Assembly (NCBI RefSeq): GCF_030812195.1
Contig: NZ_JAUSSF010000001.1
Span: 1,798,001 to 1,862,000 of the forward strand
Reading direction: 5' to 3'
Source: Chryseobacterium lathyri
GTDB taxonomy: Bacteria > Bacteroidota > Bacteroidia > Flavobacteriales > Weeksellaceae
DNA length: 64,000 nucleotides
Shown: positions 53,341 to 62,958 of the stretch, one piece after another
How positions within the stretch are numbered: position 1 is the first letter of the stretch
Layout: each line of letters begins with the position of its first letter
Notes under the pieces: model-generated
Told to the model about the DNA's origin: nothing
The model's input: the letters and a program-made list of their open reading frames with translations, nothing else
Databases searched by the model: none
Translations under genes and position numbers: made by a program

Positions 53341-56208
53341 ATGATTGACAAAAGATACAAAGAAACGGTTCATACAGATAAAAACAACTACGAATATATC
53401 ACAATTCCCAATGATGAAAACAAAGTAAGAATTTATACTTTAAAAAATGGCTTAAAAGTTTTTCTTGCGCAGAATTTTGATGCTCCCAGAATACAGACGT
53501 ACATTCCCGTGAGAACAGGAAGCAATAATGATCCAGCTGATAATACCGGTCTGGCGCATTATCTTGAGCATATGATGTTTAAAGGCACTTCAAAGATAGG
53601 AACCCAGAACTGGAAAAAGGAAAAGGAACTTCTTGACCGGATCTCTTCCCTTTATGAGGACCATAAAGCAGAACAGGATTCTGAAAAGAAAAAAGAGATC
53701 TATAAAAAAATAGACGAGATATCCCAGGAAGCCAGCCAGTATGCAATTGCCAATGAATATGATAAGGCAATTTCTTCCCTGGGAGCCAGTGGAACGAATG
53801 CCCATACATGGTTCGATGAAACCGTTTATAAAAATAATGTCCCGAATAACGAGCTTGAAAAATGGCTTAAAATAGAGAAGGAAAGATTTTCAGAAGTTGT
53901 ACTGCGGCTTTTCCATACGGAACTGGAATCGGTCTATGAGGAATTTAACAGAGCCCAGGATAATGATTCAAGGCTTGTAAACTATGAGCTGATGGCTGCT
54001 CTTTTCCCTACGCATCCAAACGGCCAGCAAACAACGCTGGGAAAACCTGAACACCTGAAAAATCCTTCTATGAAGGCTATTCATAAGTATTTTGACGAGT
54101 ATTACGTTCCGAATAATTATGCTATGGTTTTGGTGGGAGATCTGGATTTTGAGGAAACAATTCAGCTGGTGGACCAGTATTTTGGAACGATTCCTTACAG
54201 GGAACTTCCGAAAAAAACGCCTGTTACTGAACAGCCATTAACGGAAATTGTAAAAAGAACGGTTAAAAGCCCTACAACGCCAAGAGTCCAGCTGGCATGG
54301 AGAACAGATAGCTACGGCACACGAGAGGCAATGCTGGCAGATATCACGGCCAATATTCTCAGCAACAGAGGGGAAGCCGGACTGCTTGACCTTAATATCA
54401 ACCAGACACAAAGAATGCTATGGGCTCAGGCTTTCTCTGTTGGTCTCAAACAATACGGGTATTTTTCTATCGTAGCCGTTCCTAAGGAAACACAGACTTT
54501 GGATGAAGCGAGAAATATGGTTCTGGAGCAAATTGAGCTGATCAAAAAAGGCGATTTTCCGGACTGGATCCTTCCTGCAATCATTAATGATTTCAAAATT
54601 CAGAGGATGAAAGGCTTGGAAACAGCAGATGGACTGGCCACCAATCTTTATGATACGTACATCAAAGGCAGAACCTGGGAACAGGAACTGAATGAAATGG
54701 ATGAGTACGAAAACTTCACCAAAGAAGAGGTTATAGATTTCGTCAATACTTTTTTTAAGGACAATTATGTAATTGTTTACAAGGAGAAGGGCGTTAATGA
54801 TCAATTGGTAAGAGTTGAAAACCCAGGAATTACTCCCATTAAAATAAACCGTGATGCACAGTCTGAGTTTTTAAAGGATATTGTTGCAGAAAAAACAGAG
54901 GATATACAACCGGAATTTATTGATTATGAAAAAGAAATCGTTACAGATACGGTAAAGGATAAAAAACTAAGCTTCGTTCGTAATAAATACAATGATATTG
55001 CGCAGGCACACTTTATTTTCCCTTTCGGAAGCGATCATGACAGGGATCTTGGGATTTCCACACAGTTATTGCAGTATCTTGGAACTGAGGATCTTTCACC
55101 CGAGGATCTGAAGAAGGAATTCTTTAAGATTGGGATCAGCAATGATTTTAAGACAACGAATGACCAGCTTTTGATCTCACTGAGCGGGCTGGAGGAAAAT
55201 ATTGAAAAAGGAATTGCCCTTCTGCAGCACTGGATGTACGACGTAAAACCGAATCAGGAGATCTACAGACAGTTTGTAGAAACAGTACTCGAAAACCGCC
55301 AGGCTACAAAAAAAGATAAAAACCGGATCATGACCGCCCTAACCAATTATACAAAACTGGGCAGTTTTTCACGTTACACGGATATTATCTCGAAAGAAGA
55401 GCTTGAAAGCAGCAGTACGGAAGTATTTACGGACAGAATGAAAAAACTTTTCAAATATCCTTACGAGATATTTTTCTATGGAAAGGATTTTGAAAAGTTC
55501 CAACAGTACATTGGAAAGTATGTTGAAAATGAAAGCTTCCGGATTCCGGAACCTAAACAATATCCTGAGCCTGAAACCAACGGAAACGTCTATTTCACAG
55601 GTTATGATATGGTACAGATGGAGATGAGCAAAGTGGGAAGAGGCTATCAGGTGGATACTTCAAATTTCGGAAAGATCAACGTTTTCAATGAATATTTCGG
55701 AAGGGGACTTTCATCTATCGTTTTCCAGGAGATCCGTGAAAGTAAAAGCTTAGCATATTCAGCATATGTTTCTTATGCAGCCAATTCTGATTTGGGTCAT
55801 CCTGATTATATCACCACATATATCGGAACGCAGCCGGATAAGCTTCAGACTGCCGTAAGCACAATGAGTGAGCTGATGAATGAGCTTCCTGAAGTGCCAA
55901 TTCAGTTTGAAAATGCCAAAAATGCTGCCCTGAAACAGATCGCTTCAACCAGAATTACCCGGAACAATATATTTTTTAATACGTTAAGGCTTAAAAAACT
56001 CGGGGTCTACCATGATTTCAGAAAAGATATCTACGGACAGATCGAAAATCTGAAATTTGAAGATCTGAAGGATTTTTACCAGACGAAGATCAAGCCAATA
56101 CATTTTAATACGGCAATTATTGGTAAGAAAGAAAATCTGGATATGGACGCTGTAAACCAGATGGGAACCTTTAAAGAATTAACGTTGGAAGAAATCTTCG
56201 GACATTAA
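53341..56208 (+). CDS. M16-family zinc metallopeptidase
   Basis: A 955-residue peptidase of the insulinase/pitrilysin type with two clamshell halves. The inverted zinc motif HxxEH is HYLEH (His73, Glu76, His77), with the third-ligand region ELESVYEEFNRAQDNDSR downstream. The second, inactive half (about 500-955) retains GRGLSSIVFQEIRESKSLAYS, typical of the M16_C domain. No signal peptide or lipobox is visible, so the protein is probably cytosolic, unlike the many exported M16 enzymes of this phylum. It forms a single-gene unit with its own promoter and terminator. It degrades short peptides by family inference; the natural substrate is unknown. Confidence 0.93.
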   Translation: MIDKRYKETVHTDKNNYEYITIPNDENKVRIYTLKNGLKVFLAQNFDAPRIQTYIPVRTGSNNDPADNTGLAHYLEHMMFKGTSKIGTQNWKKEKELLDRISSLYEDHKAEQDSEKKKEIYKKIDEISQEASQYAIANEYDKAISSLGASGTNAHTWFDETVYKNNVPNNELEKWLKIEKERFSEVVLRLFHTELESVYEEFNRAQDNDSRLVNYELMAALFPTHPNGQQTTLGKPEHLKNPSMKAIHKYFDEYYVPNNYAMVLVGDLDFEETIQLVDQYFGTIPYRELPKKTPVTEQPLTEIVKRTVKSPTTPRVQLAWRTDSYGTREAMLADITANILSNRGEAGLLDLNINQTQRMLWAQAFSVGLKQYGYFSIVAVPKETQTLDEARNMVLEQIELIKKGDFPDWILPAIINDFKIQRMKGLETADGLATNLYDTYIKGRTWEQELNEMDEYENFTKEEVIDFVNTFFKDNYVIVYKEKGVNDQLVRVENPGITPIKINRDAQSEFLKDIVAEKTEDIQPEFIDYEKEIVTDTVKDKKLSFVRNKYNDIAQAHFIFPFGSDHDRDLGISTQLLQYLGTEDLSPEDLKKEFFKIGISNDFKTTNDQLLISLSGLEENIEKGIALLQHWMYDVKPNQEIYRQFVETVLENRQATKKDKNRIMTALTNYTKLGSFSRYTDIISKEELESSSTEVFTDRMKKLFKYPYEIFFYGKDFEKFQQYIGKYVENESFRIPEPKQYPEPETNGNVYFTGYDMVQMEMSKVGRGYQVDTSNFGKINVFNEYFGRGLSSIVFQEIRESKSLAYSAYVSYAANSDLGHPDYITTYIGTQPDKLQTAVSTMSELMNELPEVPIQFENAKNAALKQIASTRITRNNIFFNTLRLKKLGVYHDFRKDIYGQIENLKFEDLKDFYQTKIKPIHFNTAIIGKKENLDMDAVNQMGTFKELTLEEIFGH

Positions 56209-56215
56209 AAAAATC

Positions 56216-56243
56216 AAACCGCTTCATTACTGAGGCGGTTTTA
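56216..56243 (+). terminator. Intrinsic terminator of the M16 gene
   Basis: AAACCGCTTCA pairs with TGAGGCGGTTT (one G-U), with a 4-base loop and TT after it, seven bases past the stop. Confidence 0.75.
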
Positions 56244-56435
56244 TATTATAACTGAAATAAATCTGCGTAATCTGCAAGAGGAATATTATTCTTTAGGAAA
56301 TTATTTCTGCATATAATTTTTACTGAATAAAATTCAAGCAGACTCCTAAAAATAAACACAATAAACAAAGATTTTATAAAGTATTCAGTTCATTTTTAAT
56401 TTAAGCAAAACCGTTTCATTTATAAGTAAGCAAAT

Positions 56436-57518
56436 CTACGTCATCATACAATCTCCGTCCCCGTCCTGATATTGTGGATCAAATCCTTCCGGGAGATGCT
56501 GAATAAGTTCTTTATGAAACAGGTATCTTCTTTCAAAATTCCTTTCATAGATTTTAGGAAATGTTTTTGACTGCTCTATTTTGGTATTGAGCTGCTTCTG
56601 ATAGCTGGTTAAGGTTTTTACTTTATTGCTGGCAATATAATAGCTTAAGAAATCAATAAAACGATCCAGATCCGAAGCTTCTGAAAACAGATATGGGATC
56701 TTAAGATTTCCGTCCCTGAGCTGTAGCAGTGAACACGCTGCTAAATGATTATGCTCATCATAGATTTTCACCCAGACATATTTAAAAACCTCGGCATAGC
56801 TTGAAAACAGATATTTCTCTTCTTTCTTCTTACTTTCCAGTACCCATGGATTTTTTATAAATACATTGATTTCATCGGCATTCCGCCTGCTCCGGAATTT
56901 CAACATGAATTCAGAGCTTTCAGCATCAATATGATCAAGGATTTCGAATCTGAATTCCGGCTTTTTGATGACCGAATTTTTTATAGCAATTAAAGAATTA
57001 GCCATAGCATCAGCCACTTGAAAAAGAGGTTTCAAGGTTTTTGTTTCAGGCTTTTTCTCAGGAATAATTAAAGCTGCATCTGACCGGAAATAATATCTTT
57101 TTCCGGTCTTTGGGTAAACATACTCGAAAACCCCCAGCATATTGTAAAGAGCTTCTGCCTCTTTGGTAAATTCTGTTGCGATGATATTGCCGTCGTATTC
57201 CTCAAACATTTTATTCAGCAATGTTTTGGCAATTCTTTTTCCCCGGAATTCTTCGCTTACAAAAAGGGTACTCAGCCATGCATAATGAAATATTTTTCCG
57301 TCTATCAAATAATTATCAGGAAAACAGCCTACATACCCAGCCAGTTTTCCATCATAAAAAGCCAGAACCAAAAGCGTCTGATGATCCAGAGCCTTCAGGT
57401 TTCTGATCTGGGATTTCGCCCGGTGTTCCGAAATGGGAAGAAAATCAAAGCTGATGAAATCTCCTGATGAAACGAAATCTTCAAGTTCTTTTTTGTTAAA
57501 CGTCTTCAGCTCGGTCAT
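56436..57518 (-). CDS. GNAT-family N-acetyltransferase with C-terminal extension
   Basis: A 360-residue protein. The first half has the GNAT fold: AFYDGKLAGYVGCFPDN, HYAWLSTLFVSEEFRGKRIAKTLLNKMFEE (the R/Q-x-x-G-x-G/A acetyl-CoA loop appears as RGKRIA) and ALYNMLGVFEYVYPKTGKRYYF. The second half (about 190-360) resembles a second GNAT-like domain, as in FemAB-type proteins, but I cannot name it. It overlaps the polysaccharide deacetylase gene by four bases (ATGA), so the two are translationally coupled and probably act in one pathway of surface-polysaccharide modification. Confidence 0.8.
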   Translation of the reverse strand: MTELKTFNKKELEDFVSSGDFISFDFLPISEHRAKSQIRNLKALDHQTLLVLAFYDGKLAGYVGCFPDNYLIDGKIFHYAWLSTLFVSEEFRGKRIAKTLLNKMFEEYDGNIIATEFTKEAEALYNMLGVFEYVYPKTGKRYYFRSDAALIIPEKKPETKTLKPLFQVADAMANSLIAIKNSVIKKPEFRFEILDHIDAESSEFMLKFRSRRNADEINVFIKNPWVLESKKKEEKYLFSSYAEVFKYVWVKIYDEHNHLAACSLLQLRDGNLKIPYLFSEASDLDRFIDFLSYYIASNKVKTLTSYQKQLNTKIEQSKTFPKIYERNFERRYLFHKELIQHLPEGFDPQYQDGDGDCMMT

Positions 57519-58513
57519 CTTCTCACTATTTTATTTTTGTTGATTATTTTTTTCAATCTAAAATAAGCAATTTCTTTTTTTAAGATGATTTCACAACTTT
57601 CACCCATTTCCATCGGAATTCTATGGAAAAGCCTTTCTATACTGTCTAATTTTGCACCTGCACTTCCAAAGCAGCAGAATAAGTCTTTATTTTTAAACAG
57701 CTCATCAAAGAAATCTTTTTTCACTCCAAAGTCAGTAAACGGAAATGCAAAACTTTCATACATAAAACCATTCTCCTTTAAATAATTAAAAGTCCGATTG
57801 GTACTTTCCATCTGTTCTTTTAAGGACAGCTCACCATATTTTGGATGGTCCCAGCTGTGAGAGGAAATCCCATAGCCTTTTTGTGTCAGTACTTTTAACT
57901 GGTCTGTTGTAAGATATGGAATATGCTCTTTTAGGTAAGCATTGCAGTCAATTTCCAATTTTTCAGTAAGCCTGTCGAGAAGATCTCTTTTATGATAACT
58001 GATCTTTAAAACCTGCTGTTTTAAACTTTCTTTTGACGGGTTTTCCAGCGAAAGCATTCGATAGACTTTAGTATCTACTGTTTTTGCTTTTTCAGCTGCA
58101 TCAATGATTAAGCTCGCCTTACATCTGAACATCAGCTCCTGATTATCAATAAAAACCGGATTTATAAAATTACAGGCATATATTCCTTTTCGTTCCAGAA
58201 CAGGAAGTACAGTATCATAAAACTCTCTGAAACCGTCATCAAAAGTCAGCAGAGCAATCTTTTTTTTAGGTTTAAAGTTACCATTGACAAAGTCCTTGAA
58301 TTCTGCCCAGCTGACAAACTGAAAATGCTTTGAAAGACAGTCCAGATCTTCTTCAAACTGCCTGGTATTCTTATATTGAATAATGTGTCTGATATGTGGT
58401 AGATTTTCATCAGAAACACAATGATAGACGGGCAAACAGTAATCCATCGGAAAAGAATTCCCGATATTTTCCGTTTCAAAGGCGGCGAGTATATTGATGA
58501 TCTTATCTTTCAT
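57515..58513 (-). CDS. Polysaccharide deacetylase-family protein
   Basis: A 332-residue protein of the NodB-homology (CE4) family: motif 1 LTFDDGFREFYDTVLPVLERKG, a SSHSWDHPKYGELS segment with the His-x-x-x-His zinc pair and FAFPFTDFG downstream. It begins YCLPVYHCVSDE, like the xylanase/chitin-deacetylase proteins of surface-polysaccharide loci. No signal peptide is visible. It is paired with the GNAT gene by a 4-base overlap. Removal of N-acetyl groups from a glycan, followed or preceded by an acyl-transfer step, is inferred. Confidence 0.88.
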   Translation of the reverse strand: MKDKIINILAAFETENIGNSFPMDYCLPVYHCVSDENLPHIRHIIQYKNTRQFEEDLDCLSKHFQFVSWAEFKDFVNGNFKPKKKIALLTFDDGFREFYDTVLPVLERKGIYACNFINPVFIDNQELMFRCKASLIIDAAEKAKTVDTKVYRMLSLENPSKESLKQQVLKISYHKRDLLDRLTEKLEIDCNAYLKEHIPYLTTDQLKVLTQKGYGISSHSWDHPKYGELSLKEQMESTNRTFNYLKENGFMYESFAFPFTDFGVKKDFFDELFKNKDLFCCFGSAGAKLDSIERLFHRIPMEMGESCEIILKKEIAYFRLKKIINKNKIVRR

Positions 58514-58524
58514 CTCTATTAAAT

Positions 58525-58562
58525 AAAAAGAATCTATTCAAATTGGATTCAAATAGATTCTT
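58525..58562 (-). terminator. Intrinsic terminator of the S46 peptidase gene
   Basis: AAGAATCTATT and AATAGATTCTT form an 11-bp perfect stem with a 13-base loop; the minus-strand right arm continues into TTTTTATTT. It separates the S46 gene from the deacetylase gene. Confidence 0.75.
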
Positions 58563-58582
58563 AAAGGTATCACTTTTGTGTA

Positions 58583-60727
58583 TTATTTTATCACCTTCAT
58601 TTCGTCGATAAGCCATTTGGAGTCAGCAAATTTATCGATAATGAACAGGATATATTTGGTATCTACCATGATGTTTCGGCTGAAACGTGGGTCATAATTG
58701 ATATCACTCATCGTTCCTTCCCACTGTCTGTCGAAGTTAAGTCCTACAAGATTTCCGTTGGCATCAAGAGCAGGGCTTCCTGAGTTTCCTCCCGTTGTAT
58801 GGTTGGTCGCAGTGAATCCTACAGGAACATCTCCTGTTTTGTCTTTATAGATGCTGTAGTCTTTTTTATTGTAAAGATCGATCAGTTTTTTAGGAACATC
58901 AAATTCATAATCTCCCGGAATATATTTTTCCATCACTCCAGCCAAGTGCGTCTGATAACCGTAAGAAACAGCATCCCTAGGCGTAGAACCTTTTACTTTT
59001 CCGTAGGTTACCCGAAGAGTAGAATTAGCATCCGGGAAGAATTTTCTGTCTTTATCCGTTGCCATTTGCTGTGCCATGAATTTCTTCTGAAGATCATCAA
59101 TTTTCCCCTGAAGAGAAGTAAATTGTGGATCAGCATTTTTCATATACGTTTCTTTCATAGAAACATACAGCTGGTAAACAGGATCTTTTTTCAAAGTCTT
59201 GATCAGTTTGTCCTGATTGGAAAATGCTTTCTCAATATCTCCGGTAAGGGTTGCTCCATTCACCTGCTCTCTTCCTGTGATGATTGAGTTTTTAGACATC
59301 TCTTCCACCACCGGAATGTTCTGGTTCTCGTCTTTATATTTGCTAAATCCGGCAGGCAGGAACTGAGGAGCGGTTTTATTGGCATATAAAGCCAGTAATT
59401 TTGCCGTCACCTTAGCATCAAGCTCTGCGCTGTAATCTTTGTAGAATGAAGTTACCTTTTTCTTTAATTTGGTAAGCTCTTTTTCATCGACTTTTCCTGC
59501 TTCTACAGAAGCGATATAGTCGTAGTAATCTCCTGCAAGCTTCAGCGTTTCAGCATTTTTCACCACCTCCGTATAGTAAGCATTGTTGAGTGCGTAAGGA
59601 GCCTGGTCGTTATACAGTTTATTCAGCTGGTCCAGAGTGGCTTTGATCTCATGGTTTTTAGCCACCAAAGAGCCTTCGTACATCACTTTTTTCTCCACTG
59701 CATTGGACTTTTTCAAACCTTCTACTTCACCAATCCATTTTTTCCAGTAATTGGCTACCGATGCATATTTTGAAGCATATTTGATGCGTGTTTCACTGTC
59801 TGTACGCATTTTTTCGTCCAATGTTTTCAGAGCTACCTCACGCACGGCAATTCTTGCAGGATCTATATCTGTCATGATCTTCTCCACAGCCACTGCAGGA
59901 AGATATTCTGTTGTTTTTCCAGGAAAACCGAATACAAATGTAAAATCGTTTTCAGCCTTATCTTTTATAGAAACAGGAAGATAGTGTTTCGGAACATAAG
60001 GAACGTTGTCTTTTGAATATTCTGCAGGCTTATTGTCTTTTCCTGCATAGATCCTGAACATCGAAAAATCTCCGGTGTGTCTGGGCCAAACCCAGTTATC
60101 CGTATCGCTGCCGAATTTCCCTATGCTCTGAGGCGGTGCCCCAACCAGACGGATATCATTGTACGTTTCTGTGGTAAAAGCATAATATTTGTTACCGTAA
60201 TACATTGATTTTACAATGATCGACTGGTAAGATTCTATTTTCTGAGAATTTTTGTAAACCTCAATATTTTTATTAACTTTTTTAGTCAGTTCAGGCTCCA
60301 CAAGGTTGTCCGTACCTTCCAGAATCTGATCTGTTACTTCTTTGATATCTACAATGAAATCTACTTTTACACCCGGATTCGGAAGTTCCCCGTCCGGATT
60401 TTTAGCCCAGAAACCATTGGAAAGAAGATCATTCTGAACTGTGGAATGAGCCTGGATCTGCCCGTACCCACAGTGGTGGTTGGTCAGTAACAGACCTTTA
60501 GGTGAAATGATCTCTGCAGTACATCCACCATTAAACTGTACTACTGCATCCTTTATGCTTGGCTTCTGAGTATTGAAAATGTCTTTGGCGGAGATTTTCA
60601 TTCCCAAATCCTTCATTTCCTTTTCATTCAGCTCTGTAGGAATCCACATTCCTCCATATTGTTGTGCAAATGCCATTGCAGCCGGCAAAAGAAATACAGA
60701 TAAAAGTATCTTTTTTGTCATAATCAA
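58583..60727 (-). CDS. S46-family dipeptidyl-peptidase, DPP11-like
   Basis: A 714-residue periplasmic serine exopeptidase that removes dipeptides from peptide N-termini. A signal peptide (MAFAQQ) is followed by the chymotrypsin-fold half with the catalytic His in TNHHCGYG, an alpha-helical domain (about 290-560), and the catalytic Ser in TGGNSGSPALDANG (Ser649). Eighteen residues after the Ser is Arg667 in NFDRQWEG. In the P. gingivalis enzymes the corresponding position (673, with Ser655) is Arg in DPP11 and Gly in DPP7, so this enzyme should prefer Asp or Glu at P1. Such enzymes feed amino acids to bacteria that live on proteins. Adjacent ATGs at 60727 and 60721 are both possible starts. 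Confidence 0.94.
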   Translation of the reverse strand: MIMTKKILLSVFLLPAAMAFAQQYGGMWIPTELNEKEMKDLGMKISAKDIFNTQKPSIKDAVVQFNGGCTAEIISPKGLLLTNHHCGYGQIQAHSTVQNDLLSNGFWAKNPDGELPNPGVKVDFIVDIKEVTDQILEGTDNLVEPELTKKVNKNIEVYKNSQKIESYQSIIVKSMYYGNKYYAFTTETYNDIRLVGAPPQSIGKFGSDTDNWVWPRHTGDFSMFRIYAGKDNKPAEYSKDNVPYVPKHYLPVSIKDKAENDFTFVFGFPGKTTEYLPAVAVEKIMTDIDPARIAVREVALKTLDEKMRTDSETRIKYASKYASVANYWKKWIGEVEGLKKSNAVEKKVMYEGSLVAKNHEIKATLDQLNKLYNDQAPYALNNAYYTEVVKNAETLKLAGDYYDYIASVEAGKVDEKELTKLKKKVTSFYKDYSAELDAKVTAKLLALYANKTAPQFLPAGFSKYKDENQNIPVVEEMSKNSIITGREQVNGATLTGDIEKAFSNQDKLIKTLKKDPVYQLYVSMKETYMKNADPQFTSLQGKIDDLQKKFMAQQMATDKDRKFFPDANSTLRVTYGKVKGSTPRDAVSYGYQTHLAGVMEKYIPGDYEFDVPKKLIDLYNKKDYSIYKDKTGDVPVGFTATNHTTGGNSGSPALDANGNLVGLNFDRQWEGTMSDINYDPRFSRNIMVDTKYILFIIDKFADSKWLIDEMKVIK

Positions 60728-61062
60728 AATTTTTTCCCAATTTACAAAGAATATTATACATATGCCTTATGAAATGAAAGCGAAAATTGGTGTTCATGGA
60801 TGGGAAGGGATAGATTGTGAATAGTGAATTTTGCTGAGCAAGTGAATGGCGAATTTTACAGATTCAGAAACAAGAGCCATGAACCACGATTTCAGATGCC
60901 GGATTTATATTTTTTCTTTACAGATCTCCGGAACCTCCCTCTTCCCTCTTCATATTCTCCCTTAAAAACACTCATTAACTCTCAACTCTATGACGCGTCA
61001 ATGGCTTAGTTTTTGTTGTAATAAAGGGCTTAAAATATTAATTATATCAAAATTATTTTATC
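60728..61062. other. Intergenic region between divergent genes
   Basis: Must contain promoters for the S46 peptidase (minus) and the NlpE-like lipoprotein (plus). I find no exact TAnnTTTG on either strand at a suitable distance. Short open frames here have no protein-like character. Confidence 0.5.
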
Positions 61063-61551
61063 ATGGTAAATCGTAAAATATTCATTTTGGGAATTACATC
61101 TGCCGCTTTTTTAATATCGTGCAATCCTAAAGAAAAAACTCCTGAAACTATTGATACGTCCACGGATTCTGTAACTGTACAGACTTCTCCTTCCGACAGC
61201 ATTGCAAAAGCAACTCCTTCTGCTCTGGGTGATACTTCGGAAAACGCTCTTGACTGGCCGGGAACTTATGAAGCTGTGGTTCCGTGCGCAGACTGTCCGG
61301 GAATTAAAACCTCCCTTACCATTAATAATGATAAAACGTTCAGCATCACGGAAGAATACATCGACAGAAATTCAAAAAACCAAGATCAAGGAACTTTTGA
61401 ATGGGATGCTGCAGGAAGTGTAATTGCGTTAAAAGGGAAAAGTGCCAATTATAAATACAAGGTAGGGGAAAACATCCTCATACAGATGAATATGGACGGC
61501 AAGGAAATTACCGGTCCGAACAAAGACCTATACGTTTTCAAGAAAAAATAA
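61063..61551 (+). CDS. NlpE-like lipoprotein (copper-resistance/envelope-stress family)
   Basis: A 162-residue lipoprotein: lipobox ISC with Cys20, a Thr/Ser-rich linker (about 25-60) and an NlpE N-terminal-type beta-barrel domain starting DWPGTYEAVVPCADCPGIKTSLTI with the CxxC pair, ending DLYVFKKK. E. coli NlpE signals surface and lipoprotein stress to Cpx and is linked to copper tolerance; Bacteroidota homologues are usually this single domain. There is no Cpx partner in the window, so its role here is open. Confidence 0.88.
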   Translation: MVNRKIFILGITSAAFLISCNPKEKTPETIDTSTDSVTVQTSPSDSIAKATPSALGDTSENALDWPGTYEAVVPCADCPGIKTSLTINNDKTFSITEEYIDRNSKNQDQGTFEWDAAGSVIALKGKSANYKYKVGENILIQMNMDGKEITGPNKDLYVFKKK

Positions 61552-61581
61552 GGGCACAGTCTTTTATTTTTTTGTTTTATC

Positions 61582-62229
61582 CTAGAATTGGTAGGCTGTG
61601 ATTTTAGGATCATTAATAAGGCTTTTCACCACCTCATCATGTTTCGTGTGTTTTCCGGTAAGCATCCATGTTATAGAAAGGTTTCCCTGTGTATACTGCA
61701 TTTTCAGCATAAGATGTTTCAGATGATGTTCTTCAAAGATCTTTTCACAGTGTTTAATATCCTCTGATCTGGTCACCGTTATTTTATATTCCCTTATTTT
61801 ATGGCTGCTGTCTATAAAATTCTGGAGGTAAATCAGTGCACTGAGGATCAAAAGCACCAAAGCTGTTCCCAACAGTGAAAGATAAACATAGCCTGAGCCC
61901 ACAGCCATTCCTATTGAAGCGGTAGCCCATATAGTGGTTGCAGTGGTAATTCCATCGATCTTATTATCGCCTTTAAAAATCACACCGGCTCCCAGGAAAC
62001 CTATTCCGGTAATGATATTGGCTGCCAGACGGTCCGGATTTTCCACTCCTATCTTAATGGAGAGGATGGTAAAAATGCAGGAGCCGAAACACACCAGAAT
62101 AAAAGTCCGGAGACCCGCTGATCTGTTCCGGTATTCGCGTTCTGCACCAATCAGCAGCCCCAAAAATACGGAGATCAATATCAGCAGCAGTTCGTTTTGT
62201 ATAACATAATGATCCTGAAGAAATTCCAT
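61582..62229 (-). CDS. MgtC/SapB-family membrane protein
   Basis: A 215-residue inner-membrane protein. Four or five helices fill the first 135 residues, with the family signature LLIGAEREYRNRSAGLRTFILVCFGSCIF and GFLGAGVIFKGDNKIDGITTATTIWATASIGMAVG. A cytosolic ACT-like tail follows (YKITVTRSEDIKHCEKIFEE). MgtC proteins are linked to growth in low magnesium and to control of the F-type ATPase; most SapB-type members are uncharacterised. It is convergent with the NlpE-like gene. Confidence 0.92.
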   Translation of the reverse strand: MEFLQDHYVIQNELLLILISVFLGLLIGAEREYRNRSAGLRTFILVCFGSCIFTILSIKIGVENPDRLAANIITGIGFLGAGVIFKGDNKIDGITTATTIWATASIGMAVGSGYVYLSLLGTALVLLILSALIYLQNFIDSSHKIREYKITVTRSEDIKHCEKIFEEHHLKHLMLKMQYTQGNLSITWMLTGKHTKHDEVVKSLINDPKITAYQF

Positions 62230-62372
62230 TGTACGCAGTTTTACCTGAATAAAATTACAATAAAAAAACTGATCTCAATATTTTTTGACATTGCGACTTT
62301 GTACTGTATAAATTCTAGTGTAAAAGAAAAGTTTTGTAATATTACACTTTAATACCAATAAAAAGATTCACG

Positions 62373-62930
62373 ATGAAACCTACCTTTTTTGCAACAAAGG
62401 AAGAATTCAGGAAGTGGCTGGAGGAAAATCATACAAAAGAAAAGGAAATCCTGGTGGGCTTCTATAAAAAAGACAGCGGAAAACCTTCTATGAGCTGGTC
62501 TGAATCTGTGGATCAGGCATTGTGTTTCGGATGGATAGACAGTGTAAGAAGGTCCTTAGATTCAGAGAGCTATTCCAACCGGTTTACACCAAGAAAACCG
62601 AATAGCATCTGGAGCATCATCAATATAAAAAAAGTGGAAGAGCTTACGAAAGCCGGGCTCATGACTTTGGAGGGAAAAAGGGCATTTGAAGCAAGAAAAG
62701 AAGATAAAACGGGAATCTATTCCCATGAGAGAGAGGATATTATCCTGGACCCTGTGTATGAAAAACGGTTTAAAATCCATAAAAATGCATGGGCTTTTTT
62801 TGAAAAACAGGCTCCTTCTTATAAAAGAACGATTATTCACTGGCTGATGAGCGCAAAACAGGAAAAAACAAGACTCTCCCGGCTGGAAAAAGTCATTGGT
62901 GAAAGCCAGCAGTTAAAAAGGTTAAAATAA
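62373..62930 (+). CDS. YdeI/OmpD-associated family protein
   Basis: A 185-residue cytosolic protein with the family landmarks in order: FRKWLEENHTKEKEILVGFYKKDSGKPSMSWSE, ALCFGWIDSVRRSLDSESYSNRFTPRKPNSIWSIINIKK, and a C-terminal Arg/Lys-rich helix (ARKEDKTGIYSHE, WLMSAKQEKTRLSRLEKVI). Members are called YdeI-like or bacteriocin-protection proteins; biochemical function is not established. The next gene, an Imm22-like protein, starts 28 bases later and may be co-transcribed. Confidence 0.88.
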   Translation: MKPTFFATKEEFRKWLEENHTKEKEILVGFYKKDSGKPSMSWSESVDQALCFGWIDSVRRSLDSESYSNRFTPRKPNSIWSIINIKKVEELTKAGLMTLEGKRAFEARKEDKTGIYSHEREDIILDPVYEKRFKIHKNAWAFFEKQAPSYKRTIIHWLMSAKQEKTRLSRLEKVIGESQQLKRLK

Positions 62931-62958
62931 ATATACAGTATACTTAAAAAAATAATTT

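Noticed and set aside
58799..59287. Plus-strand open frame of 162 codons opposite the S46 peptidase
   Set aside because: Antisense to conserved catalytic-domain sequence; no motif.
60824..61009. Short plus-strand frame upstream of the NlpE-like gene
   Set aside because: Contains no protein-like pattern and sits where promoters are expected.
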